Source: Balneolaceae bacterium UBA7797
GTDB taxonomy: Bacteria; Bacteroidota; Rhodothermia; Balneolales; Balneolaceae
Assembly: GCA_002480645.1 (NCBI GenBank)
Contig: DLCN01000031.1
Span: forward strand, 121,297 to 185,296
Reading direction: 5' to 3'
DNA length: 64,000 nt
Positions 55,601 to 63,988 of the stretch are shown one piece after another (position 1 is the stretch's first letter; each line of letters begins with the position of its first letter). Under the pieces are notes generated by a model that ran no database searches, was not told the origin of the DNA, and saw nothing but the letters and a program-made list of their open reading frames with translations. Made by a program: the position numbers and the translations under genes.

Positions 55601-58411
55601 TTTGAAGGAAATCAGGTTGGTATCAGTATGTGGGGAAAACTGGGTAACCGCTACGTGGATGAAAACGGATTCGACGGCAATACCTTCACAGATAATACCT
55701 ACAATAATGTATTGGGATTAGTGGGACGTAACCTCAGTGATACACTCAGCATAACCTTCCCGGATGAGATCACCTCTTCGGTGTATCAGTTTCTGGATGA
55801 AGGAACTACTGTCGCTGCCGGTGATACCCTCGTGATCGATCCGGGTGTTACCATCAAATTGGGAGCTATGACCAATTATTCATACAATGAACAATTCAAT
55901 GTAGTGGATGGTATGCTGGTAGCAAGCGGTTCGGCCGAATTCCCGATCGTCTTCACTTCTTACCGTGACCATGATTACGGTGGAAAGACCAATGCCCTGG
56001 ATGATACTACATCCGCAGCCCCTGGTGATTGGTATCACCTGGCATTAACGGATGCCGGGAATGATAATATCACCAAGAACAGTGTGCTGGAGCATGTAGT
56101 GATTCGCTATGGCTATTACGAAAACCTGTACCTGGCGTTAGATTCAGGTAGCTTTCTGAATGATTTTGATAATCTTACCATTCAATACGCAAATCAGGAA
56201 GGGATCCGGGCAGCCTCAGCAGGATTCACATTGACCAACTCACTGGTGGAAGAAAATGCAACCGGTGGAAATTACTGTGCGATCAATCACCAGAATTACT
56301 ACAGCAATACGCCGGTAGCAGCGACCATTCGCAATTCCGTGATACGTAATAATAATTATATCGGGGTTTGCGGTACCAATTATGCCGGAGGCAGCTATGT
56401 GTCGAATCATTTCAGAGAGATATCAAACTCTGTGATCGAGAATAATGGTAATTCCGGTATCTACATCACAAATGTAGGAAGTCCGATGACCTTTCAGCAG
56501 AATACCATTACCGGAAACGTGTATCATGGTATCGATGCAACTGTTCGTAATGCGGCAACAGATACGGTACTTACCATTTCCGGCAATAAGATCAGCATGA
56601 ATGGATATTCCGGTATTAAAAGTTCGCGGGCAATTATTGTAGATGATACCCTCACCGGTAACGGCTGGCCCATTGAGGTGACCGGAGAACTATCCAAAGC
56701 CGGAACAGTGAACGATCGTGGTAATTTCTACAGTGGAAATGTGATCTATGACAACGAATTTGATAGTCTTACTGCGGTAAGCGGTACTATAAAAGGTTGG
56801 TTAGGTGGTACGAAGCCGGCAGGCTTTAATGAAAATCTGTGGTTAGCTAACTCTACAGTTACCCTGGATGCTGCGGATTCCCTCTTCATCAATAAAGGAA
56901 CCGTGTTTAAGAGTAAATATGGTGTAAGCTTTAATCTGAACGGATATTTCGAAGCCTTAGGTTCGGTAGATGAAAAGATCGTATTCACCTCGTTCCAGGA
57001 CGATACCTACGCCGGAAATACCAATAAAGATACGACCGGTGTACAACCGGGAATGACCAACTGGGAAGGTCTCCGGATCTCCGGAGCTGCTGCCGACAGT
57101 AGTTATATGAAAAATGTGATCTCCAGATATGCCCGCTATGCGGCGCAGATCAACTCAGATATGCGGGTGGATTCTTCCTTCTTCTCATATTCGGAGCAGG
57201 GAGTAAGAATCTCTACCGATGCCTATCCTGCCATCCGTTATTCTGATTTCCACAGTAATAATTCCGGTATGCACCTATGGTACGGAGCGAACCCGACCAT
57301 TCAGTTCAGTAATTTCTACAACAATAATCACTACAGCATTTTCCAGAGTGCAGGAACAGATGTTGTTGCGATCAATAACTATTGGGGAGATCCGACCGGT
57401 CCATTTGTAAATCAGGGCAGCGATCAGAACCTTCAGGGACTGGGTGACAGGATCTACATTAGCAGTGGTACCGTAAGCTACCGGCCGTTCCTCACCGGAC
57501 GAAATGGAATACTTCTGGGTGATGTGACCGAAAACGGCGGTATTTCAGCGTTTGATGCTTCCAAGATCCTGCTTCACGTAGTTGGCAGCGAGTTATTATC
57601 AGGCACTGCATTAGCTGCCGGGGATGTAAGTGGTAACGGAAGTGTTTCTGCCATGGATGCATCCTATGTATTACAATATGTAGTAGGTATGATCTCCGGC
57701 TTCCCGGGTCAGGGTAAGCAGGTGGGTGTGGACTTCACTCAGGCACTCGCACTTAACATCGGAAAAGAGTCCGGCGCGATGGAAATGGAACTGCAGAACA
57801 ATGGACTTACCGCTTTGTATGGTACCGAATTTGATATCGTACTTCCGGGACATACGGTTAATAAAGTGGAGCTGGTGAACTCACCATTCAAAGACAACCT
57901 CACCATGATATCCCGAATTGAAGGCGATACCATTCGTGTAGCCATAGCTTCTGACTCTCCGCTTACAGAAAAAGGATTGATCGGAGCGATCAGATTCTCG
58001 GAAGAATCACCTTCAGAATATACTCTGGGTGATAATGTATCCTTCGACCGCTTTGTAGTGAACGAAGCTGAGATAACCACGCAGTTCAACGAAGTGTATG
58101 CCACATCGGTAGAAGATGAATCGGCGGTGCCTTCCGAGTTTGCGCTGAATCAGAATTATCCGAATCCGTTTAACCCGACCACTAATATTTCGTACGATCT
58201 TCCGGTGAACGGGGATGTGCAGGTAAGCGTGTATAACATGCTGGGTCAGTTGGTGCATACGCTGGTACAGGAACGACAGAAAGCAGGTCGCTACACCATG
58301 CAGTGGGATGCCTCACGCTATAGCAGTGGTACCTATTTATTACGAATTGAAGTTCACGGAGATGATGGGGAAGGATTCTCCAGAGTTCGGAAAATGATGC
58401 TCATCAAATAA
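52676..58411 (+). CDS. T9SS-exported beta-helix / dockerin / cohesin-like surface protein (pair 3)
   Basis: 1911 residues from ATG 52676. The frame extends to an ATG at 52625, but the later one begins directly with a signal peptide (LLLLFSFLIIFSTSTLAQ). About 25-1605 is a right-handed parallel beta-helix with four FTSxxDD/DH acidic inserts and two NYWGD-SGP turns (near 285 and 1570). A 1047-base tandem duplication (54485-55531 and 55532-56578) gives two nearly identical 349-residue units. The dockerin (calcium loops from Asp1616 and Asp1650, each with Asp at loop position 12) is followed by a cohesin-like domain (about 1680-1810) and a T9SS type A sorting domain (QNYPNPFNPTTN). This tail matches that of the gene at 24814. 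The scaffold gene follows after 32 bases. No enzyme active site recognised; glycan binding or structural role is inferred. Confidence 0.88.
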   Translation: MKRLLLLFSFLIIFSTSTLAQTSVSDTLSANTTWTVANSPYTVTGDLTIASGATLTIDAGVTVQFDAGTSMYVDGALVADGDSGSEITFTSSSVSKAAGDWGTIRFNNTSNVGSVLDYVIIEYGGGASTGALITYKTGAFGVNLTNSELRFSSGHGIDLRASSPVIEATTLRDNSGYGVYSDLALNFEVQSSTIIRNTGGGVRVPINATPVIYDSQIDTNGVGIYLDNGSSPEITFNQIRANTTGIRVIEVGSPLIEDNEISGNSSYGLNNEGVGEVTAEYNYWGDKSGPQVATNPTGAGDKITMNIDYTPWSFGATLPVKEITAMTGNSVTWHADTVYVVKKSMSVGSAQSLTVEPGTIVKFETGVEFNVYGTLNATGTAGDLIYFTSVKDDAAGGDSNGDARNTQPAKGDWSRIYIRDTGSLTMEYSVVRYAGYNSWYAALYVDGLNPVINHNFVSNNLNRGIQLLKQPTSLTGNVTNYNGTDGLVLSGVEAVIEDHTSQYNSSLGIYLERNGETNRPVVIKDSDISYNNHGIYVRDYAYATDQGMYVDSLINSVINGNNENGLYVTEGNPNESYIYNNEFSDNGTSGISIWSSASTTTIKGNTFTGNGKYGILSTRANIYDNSFTENLTGIAQWGRLEFSYAEPGFSDLNTFTDNTYNNALGLVGRELRDTLSISFPTSITTGVYMFEDGGETVVAGDTLVIDAGVIIKSGAFGSYSYTQRFNVGDGMLVASGTAEAPVVFTSYRDHTYGGKTNAASDTTSAAPGDWYHLSLADGSNDNITKNSVLEHVVIRYGYYENLYLALDGGTLLNDLDHLTLEYSMQEGLRANSTGFTLLNSEVKYNAASGNYCAIVNENYYGNTPIGSIIRNTTVSDNNYIGICGNNYAGGSYTSNFYQNISNSTISNNGHIGIYIQNLENAMTVLGNTVSGNGNDGINIYSKDVDETDLFYTGNTVTDNGRYGILSSSASFIDNAFEGNQVGISMWGKLGNRYVDENGFDGNTFTDNTYNNVLGLVGRNLSDTLSITFPDEITSSVYQFLDEGTTVAAGDTLVIDPGVTIKLGAMTNYSYNEQFNVVDGMLVASGSAEFPIVFTSYRDHDYGGKTNALDDTTSAAPGDWYHLALTDAGNDNITKNSVLEHVVIRYGYYENLYLALDSGSFLNDFDNLTIQYANQEGIRAASAGFTLTNSLVEENATGGNYCAINHQNYYSNTPVAATIRNSVIRNNNYIGVCGTNYAGGSYVSNHFREISNSVIENNGNSGIYITNVGSPMTFQQNTITGNVYHGIDATVRNAATDTVLTISGNKISMNGYSGIKSSRAIIVDDTLTGNGWPIEVTGELSKAGTVNDRGNFYSGNVIYDNEFDSLTAVSGTIKGWLGGTKPAGFNENLWLANSTVTLDAADSLFINKGTVFKSKYGVSFNLNGYFEALGSVDEKIVFTSFQDDTYAGNTNKDTTGVQPGMTNWEGLRISGAAADSSYMKNVISRYARYAAQINSDMRVDSSFFSYSEQGVRISTDAYPAIRYSDFHSNNSGMHLWYGANPTIQFSNFYNNNHYSIFQSAGTDVVAINNYWGDPTGPFVNQGSDQNLQGLGDRIYISSGTVSYRPFLTGRNGILLGDVTENGGISAFDASKILLHVVGSELLSGTALAAGDVSGNGSVSAMDASYVLQYVVGMISGFPGQGKQVGVDFTQALALNIGKESGAMEMELQNNGLTALYGTEFDIVLPGHTVNKVELVNSPFKDNLTMISRIEGDTIRVAIASDSPLTEKGLIGAIRFSEESPSEYTLGDNVSFDRFVVNEAEITTQFNEVYATSVEDESAVPSEFALNQNYPNPFNPTTNISYDLPVNGDVQVSVYNMLGQLVHTLVQERQKAGRYTMQWDASRYSSGTYLLRIEVHGDDGEGFSRVRKMMLIK
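54485..56578 (+). repeat. 1047-bp in-frame tandem duplication inside the beta-helix gene
   Basis: Matching landmarks (GGAAATACC at 54485/55532, the LGLVGR coding stretch at 54665/55712 and ATGATAA at 55014/56061) are all exactly 1047 bases apart, i.e. 349 codons. The protein units share long identical stretches such as TKNSVLEHVVIRYGYYENLY. A third, decayed copy may begin after 56578. Confidence 0.9.
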
Positions 58412-58443
58412 GCACAATCCGAACCCACTAAACGGAGACATCC

Positions 58444-61400
58444 ATGAAATTCATAAGAAACCTTAGAAGATTATTCTTTGCTGTGGGATTGTTACTGGCC
58501 ATTGTGCCGGTAACAACTTCCCGGGCACAGAGTATCCATCTTTCGATCCCTGATACGTCTGAGATCAAGGGAAATACCTTAAAACTTCCGATCCTCACCA
58601 CCGATATCGCCAAAGACAGTGCGGTGGTGGCCGGATCGTTCACCTTTGGCCTGAATGAAGATATCTTCAGGATCACAGGCTTTGATAAGACCGGAACCTT
58701 ACTCGAAAGCGTATCGAATGTGGTGTATAACACCGGAACAAATACGCTCGCGTTTGCAGGTACCGATACGCTGGAAGGGAGTGGAGTACTGGTGTACCTC
58801 ACCCTTCAGATCGAACCCGGTGCGAATTATTTCAATTATACAGATCTGACTTTTTCGTCTGCATCCCTGAATGAAGGGATACCTTCGGTAACTACCGAGG
58901 GGGGAAGACTTACGGTGAAGGGGATCAGTATTTCCCCGCGGTCGGGAATACAACCGCTGGAAGGAGATTCCATCCAATTTTCGGTAACCGGTTACGGAGT
59001 AGGTCCTTATTCCTGGTCCGTAACTGATCCAACGATCGCAAGTATCGATACAACCGGATTGTTCAGAGCGATCAAGCCGGGATTGGTGCAGGTAAAAGCT
59101 TTTGATTCGCAGGGCCTTCGGGATTCCACCCAGTATTTCCGGGTGCAACCGATCACCTTGCAGGAGCTGGCGATTACCATACCGGATACCTCAGTACGTC
59201 AGACCAAGAGCTTTTTGCTCCCGGTACTGGCCTCTGATCTGACCGGATTGCAGGTGCTTTCAGCTGAAATAAATCTGCAATACGATGAAAATGATCTCAC
59301 GTTCAACGGGGTTACCGCAGCAAATGCACTTACTGAAGCCTGGGGAGAACCAACCGTTAATATTGTGAACGGAACCATTGAGATCGCCTCGGCCGGAACG
59401 GATACCCTCGCAGGTAGCGGAGCTCTCTTTTATGTGAATTTTACAGTGAAAGAGAATGCCGGCGGGTCATCGAATATCAATATTTCCCATGCCGCTTTGA
59501 ATGAAGAGCTGGAAGCAGAATTATTCAATGGCCGATTTACAGTACTGGCAGCTCCGGATATTCTGGTAAATATTGCGGATACTGCAGTGAGTATCGGGGA
59601 CGAACTATCCTTTGCTGTTACCGGTGGAAACGGAGAGGCACCCTATCATTGGATCACCAGCGATGAAACCATCGCCACCATCGATTCTCTCACCGGACAA
59701 TTTGAAGCATTGAGCAGGGGAGATGTGATCATAAATGCCGTGGATGTGGACGGTTTCCGTTCTGTGGATGTCAACGTACGTGTGAATGATTTTGATGCGT
59801 ACATCGATACTCAAACAGTGAGCTATCCCGATACAATCACCGTTGCGATTAAGACCACGGATCTGAGTCCGTATAATTTGCTTTCTTTTCAGAGTTCGGT
59901 GAAATACGATACCACCCGGCTAGAATATCTGGGATATAGCACAGACGGTACCATGAGCAGCGGATCCAGTGTGGAAGTACTCGATTCTCTGGATTATCTG
60001 AATATCGCATCCGCCGGAACCAGCTTTTTAGGTGGATCGGAAGAAGTGCTTAAACTTCGCTTCCATCAAAAAGAAGCAGTGATGCACCGCGATACCATGA
60101 TGTTCGATCTGAGTTATCTCACCTTTGATGAACCCGGTCCGTCGGTGCCAACTACTACTGCCCAACCGGGCTATGTGGATGTGATCCGAATCAATCCACC
60201 GGTAACTCCGGTAAGTCTGAATCCTCTTGATGATGAAGTGGATCAGGATACAAGTTTAACCCTTTCATGGGCGGCATCTGAGAATGCCGGGAGTTACACT
60301 CTCAGCCTGAGTACCGATTCGTTATTTGCCTCCATAATAGTGGATAGTTCGCTTACCGGTACGGAAATGTTAGTGAGTGGATTAGACTATCTCACCGAGT
60401 ATTACTGGAGAGTGAAAGCGGAGAATCTGGGTGGGACCTCTGACTGGAGCGATACCCTGAGTTTCAAAACCATCATAGAAAAACCTGCACTTCCGGAATT
60501 ACTGAGTCCTATGGACAGCCTGGTCGGGACGGATACAACGATGACCTTTATGTGGACTGCTTCTGACCGGGCTGATCAGTATCTGTTGCAGCTTTCCGGG
60601 GATGAGACCTTTACCACTGTTGATCGTGAAGAGCCATTGGCAGACACTATGGCAATCTTACACAGTCTGGATTTCTCCACCGATTATTACTGGCGGGTGA
60701 AAGCAGAAAACACGGGAGGGGAGAGTGGCTTTACTGCATCCCGAACCTTCCGAACCAAAGCGATCCCGGCAGGAATTCCGATACTGACCTCTCCGCTCGA
60801 CGGATTGACCGGTACGGATACGACGCTGGTTCTGAACTGGGAAACAGCAGAAGGAGCCCTGAACTATGAATACCGGGTCTCTACCGATTCAACCTTCCAG
60901 ACAGTAAGCTATTCGGATACTACAGGAAGTACGACCGAAGCCCCATTGACCGGACTGGATTTCCTTACCGAATATCACTGGCAGGTACGAGCTTTCGGAG
61001 CGGAAGATACCTCTGCATGGAGTGAACCTTTTAGTTTTACGACAAAAATTGAAGCACCGGAAACTCCAATGTTAGTTTCACCGGCCGACAGTGTGACGGA
61101 ACAACCGGTTACGCTGGAATTGAGCTGGAATGAGGCGGCACGTGCGGAAAGCTATATCGTGGAAGTTTCCACCGATAGCGCATTCGCTTCGTTCCATATT
61201 CAGGACATGGTTTCCGATACGAGTTTTATCGCAACCGGACTGGATTATCTCACCGATTATTACTGGCGGGTGAGATCCACAAACTCCACCGGTGAAAGTG
61301 ACTATTCCGAACGCAGAACATTTGAGACTAAAGCGCTGGATGCTTCTGTTCCGGTTCCGCTCGAACCGGCATTCGGTGCCGCTGACCTTGATACTGCAGT

Positions 61401-63360
61401 AGTACTTCGCTGGAGCATGGCTTTGGGTACAATAAACTATGAGCTTCAGGTAGATACTACTGCGGTTTTTGATGCTCCGGCTATTACTGCGAATACCCCT
61501 GATACGCTGTATGCGATCGAGGCGCTCAGCTACGAAACGCAATATTTCTGGCGGGTACGAGGAATAGGTGCTCAGGATACCTCCGATTGGAGTGCGATCT
61601 ACGAATTCGCCACTAAACCCGGTGCACCCGAATCTCCTGTACTCATTTCACCGGCCGATAGTGCCAAACAGCAATTAACCACGCTGGACCTGATCTGGGG
61701 AATGGTTCCACATGCGGAGTCATACACCATTCAGGTGGCCACCGACGAGGGATTCAGCAGCCTGATCGCGGATGATTCTGTGGCGGATACCTCTTTTACC
61801 ATATCAGGACTGGATTACTTCACCGATTATTACTGGAGAGTGAAAGCGGCGAACGGTACCGGGGAAAGTGATTTCTCGGAACCGGCCACGTTCAGAACAA
61901 AAGCACTGGATGCTTCAGTACCGGTATTACTATCGCCATTAAACGGTCAGATCAACGCCGATACTACGGTAAGCTTAGTATGGTCGGCTACAGATGGTGC
62001 GGTGAACTATGAATACGCCGTATCCAAAGAAATGGCGTTCGGTACGTTACTTGCCGGAGATGTGATCACCGATACCTCTGTGGTAGTGAACGGACTGGAG
62101 TTTCATACCGAATATTTCTGGAAAGTCCGGTCCATTGGATTGGAAAGTGATACTACCGACTGGTCATCTACCTTCACCTTCACCACGAAGTTTGATGAAC
62201 TTCCGGCCCCGGTATTACTGGAACCTGCTGATGAAACGGAACTCGCTTCAGACTCAGCTTCCTTCAAGTGGAGCAGGGTGGATGAAGCCGTTGAGTATAC
62301 CTTCAGACTGTATTCTGACACCACTTCAACTCCTGATGTGGAAGAAATGGGCATTGATACGATGCTTACTGTGAACGGACTCATGTATGAGACCAAATAC
62401 TACTGGCGGGTTCAGTCTGCGGATACTGCAAATAGCAGAACCTCGGTCTGGTCCGGTTGGAACAGCTTCAGTACTCCGGTTGCGCCTGATGAGGCTCCGA
62501 TCGTAGCTTCTGCATTGATGGATGTGGAACTGGATGAAGATTTCGGTATCGATACAGTGGCCGTACTGAGTGATCATTTCGAAGATCCGGAAGGAGAGAG
62601 CCTTAGTTTCGATATTGTAAGCAGTCCGGGCTTCCTGCTGATAGAACTGCAATCAGATACACTGATCTTTCATTCAAAACAGGACAGCAGCGGAACCGGA
62701 GAGATCGTTCTCAGAGCCACCGATCCGGGCGGACAATCCGTAACGGATACGATGATGGTGACAGTGAATCCGGTGAATGACGCTCCGTTTATCATTCAGA
62801 TCCCGGATACCCTCGAATTCACCACGAACGATACCTTATCACTCGTGCTTGATTCCTCCTTTGCGGATATAGAAGATGCACTCAGTGCCCTCGATGTTCA
62901 GGTAGTGGTAGATCCGTCGGATGTGATCCTCACCTTTGATCCGAATACGCTTGAGATCACGCTGAGTTCACCCGCTTATACCGGTTTAGGTTCGGTGACG
63001 CTAACGGTGACAGACACCGAAGGAGCTTCGGTACAGGTGATCCTGATACTGAATATTAAGCTCGGAACATCAAGTGAATTAAATGATGAGGTTCCCGGTG
63101 AATTCAGCCTGAATCAGAATTATCCGAATCCGTTCAACCCGACTTCCACCATCAGTTTCGGAATTCCGAAAGCAGGGGAGGTTCGATTGGAAGTATACAA
63201 TATGCTGGGGCAGAAGGTCTCCACTCTGGTAGATCAGAAGATGCAGGCAGGATGGCATTCGGTGCAGTTCGATGCCTCCGGATTATCCTCCGGGACTTAT
63301 ATCTATCGCATTCAGTCAGGGTCCTTCGTTCAGACAAAGAAAATGATGCTGATTAAGTAA
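58444..63360 (+). CDS. T9SS-exported scaffold with three cohesin-like and eight FnIII domains (pair 3)
   Basis: 1638 residues with ribosome site GGAG and a signal peptide (AVGLLLAIVPVTTSRAQ). Three cohesin-like domains (about 30-157, 240-369 and 448-582) start with IPDTS-type strands and are separated by BIG2/Ig-like spacers (VTDPTIASIDTTGLF). Eight fibronectin III repeats follow (about 585-1346), most with YYWRV-type strands. Then come a cadherin-like domain, a VNDAPF domain with SPAYTGLG, and a T9SS type A sorting domain (about 1549-1638, QNYPNPFNPTST). Layout and sequence match the scaffold at 30171, with twice the number of Fn III repeats. It follows the dockerin gene by 32 bases and is followed by a strong terminator. 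Likely a surface scaffold presenting cohesins for dockerin partners, at a longer reach than its paralogue (inference). Confidence 0.86.
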   Translation: MKFIRNLRRLFFAVGLLLAIVPVTTSRAQSIHLSIPDTSEIKGNTLKLPILTTDIAKDSAVVAGSFTFGLNEDIFRITGFDKTGTLLESVSNVVYNTGTNTLAFAGTDTLEGSGVLVYLTLQIEPGANYFNYTDLTFSSASLNEGIPSVTTEGGRLTVKGISISPRSGIQPLEGDSIQFSVTGYGVGPYSWSVTDPTIASIDTTGLFRAIKPGLVQVKAFDSQGLRDSTQYFRVQPITLQELAITIPDTSVRQTKSFLLPVLASDLTGLQVLSAEINLQYDENDLTFNGVTAANALTEAWGEPTVNIVNGTIEIASAGTDTLAGSGALFYVNFTVKENAGGSSNINISHAALNEELEAELFNGRFTVLAAPDILVNIADTAVSIGDELSFAVTGGNGEAPYHWITSDETIATIDSLTGQFEALSRGDVIINAVDVDGFRSVDVNVRVNDFDAYIDTQTVSYPDTITVAIKTTDLSPYNLLSFQSSVKYDTTRLEYLGYSTDGTMSSGSSVEVLDSLDYLNIASAGTSFLGGSEEVLKLRFHQKEAVMHRDTMMFDLSYLTFDEPGPSVPTTTAQPGYVDVIRINPPVTPVSLNPLDDEVDQDTSLTLSWAASENAGSYTLSLSTDSLFASIIVDSSLTGTEMLVSGLDYLTEYYWRVKAENLGGTSDWSDTLSFKTIIEKPALPELLSPMDSLVGTDTTMTFMWTASDRADQYLLQLSGDETFTTVDREEPLADTMAILHSLDFSTDYYWRVKAENTGGESGFTASRTFRTKAIPAGIPILTSPLDGLTGTDTTLVLNWETAEGALNYEYRVSTDSTFQTVSYSDTTGSTTEAPLTGLDFLTEYHWQVRAFGAEDTSAWSEPFSFTTKIEAPETPMLVSPADSVTEQPVTLELSWNEAARAESYIVEVSTDSAFASFHIQDMVSDTSFIATGLDYLTDYYWRVRSTNSTGESDYSERRTFETKALDASVPVPLEPAFGAADLDTAVVLRWSMALGTINYELQVDTTAVFDAPAITANTPDTLYAIEALSYETQYFWRVRGIGAQDTSDWSAIYEFATKPGAPESPVLISPADSAKQQLTTLDLIWGMVPHAESYTIQVATDEGFSSLIADDSVADTSFTISGLDYFTDYYWRVKAANGTGESDFSEPATFRTKALDASVPVLLSPLNGQINADTTVSLVWSATDGAVNYEYAVSKEMAFGTLLAGDVITDTSVVVNGLEFHTEYFWKVRSIGLESDTTDWSSTFTFTTKFDELPAPVLLEPADETELASDSASFKWSRVDEAVEYTFRLYSDTTSTPDVEEMGIDTMLTVNGLMYETKYYWRVQSADTANSRTSVWSGWNSFSTPVAPDEAPIVASALMDVELDEDFGIDTVAVLSDHFEDPEGESLSFDIVSSPGFLLIELQSDTLIFHSKQDSSGTGEIVLRATDPGGQSVTDTMMVTVNPVNDAPFIIQIPDTLEFTTNDTLSLVLDSSFADIEDALSALDVQVVVDPSDVILTFDPNTLEITLSSPAYTGLGSVTLTVTDTEGASVQVILILNIKLGTSSELNDEVPGEFSLNQNYPNPFNPTSTISFGIPKAGEVRLEVYNMLGQKVSTLVDQKMQAGWHSVQFDASGLSSGTYIYRIQSGSFVQTKKMMLIK

Positions 63361-63394
63361 CAACACACACGACGAACGTTAAGAGAGTACTAAG

Positions 63395-63424
63395 AGCCGG
63401 GCAGTAATGTCCGGCTTTTTTTTT
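63395..63424 (+). terminator. Intrinsic terminator after pair 3
   Basis: AGCCGGGCA and TGTCCGGCT pair over nine positions (one G-T) around GTAA, followed by a run of about nine T; 34 bases after the scaffold stop. Confidence 0.92.
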
Positions 63425-63579
63425 GAAAATAGGTGCCCACCACGAGGTTCCGGGGAATCGGACCGAAGAGTCTGACATCATGATTAACGACCTCTCCCTC
63501 GTTCCCTCACCTGCAGTAGGAGAGGGAGGCTCCTTTTTTAAGAATGCAGGTAAATCATTGAATCATTCTTAATTAACCA

Positions 63580-63663
63580 GTCATTGCGAGCGGAGCGAAG
63601 CAAACTCCAAGATTATGTTCGAACCATGGAGATCGCCACGGGATATTCATCCCTCGCGATGAC
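63580..63663. repeat. REP-like inverted-repeat element
   Basis: GTCATTGCGAG at 63580-63590 pairs with CTCGCGATGAC at 63653-63663 (one G-T). Inside lies the GCGAGCGGAGCGAAGCAA core seen in many dispersed bacterial REP-like elements. Confidence 0.7.
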
Positions 63664-63672
63664 CTCCATTGA

Positions 63673-63988
63673 ACATTGAATTATTCTTAATTCTACATTG
63701 AAAAGTCACTCAGAGCGCCAGCGAAGAGTCCGCCAAGTAAAAGAACCAGTTAGATCCACGTTGGGCAGATCCTTCAGTCGTCGCGTTCGCTCCTCCTTCC
63801 GGATGACTTGTCCAATAGTAAGTGAAAGGGCTCCCGTCTGACCGCTGGGGCCGGTCTGACGGATTTGAATGTGAGGCTGTTCATCCATCAGACGGGATAT
63901 CCGTCAGATGGAGATAAGTTCCTGTTCACCTTCCGTAACTCAGGATCATTGAATCATTTTTAATTCTACATTGATCAGTCACTCAGAA
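63673..63988 (+). repeat. 43-bp direct repeat pair flanking REP-like units
   Basis: Copies at 63673-63715 and 63946-63988 share most positions, including TTAATTCTACATTGA and AGTCACTCAGA, and are 273 bases apart. A shorter relative (ATTGAATCATTCTTAATT) is at about 63556-63573. Confidence 0.65.
63885..63911. repeat. Near-perfect palindrome in the repeat cluster
   Basis: CCATCAGACGG (63885-63895) and CCGTCAGATGG (63901-63911) are reverse complements with one central mismatch. A related imperfect pair, CCGTCTGAC/GTCTGACGG, lies at 63834-63862. Confidence 0.55.

Noticed and set aside
24814..63360. Repeated DNA motifs scanned as a possible CRISPR array or mobile element
   Set aside because: All regular repeats are in-frame protein repeats (beta-helix, FnIII, sorting domains); no spacer pattern, transposase or terminal repeats were seen.
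63706..63888. 60-codon minus-strand open frame in the repeat cluster
   Set aside because: It lies across REP-like inverted repeats, has no ribosome site and no protein-like composition.
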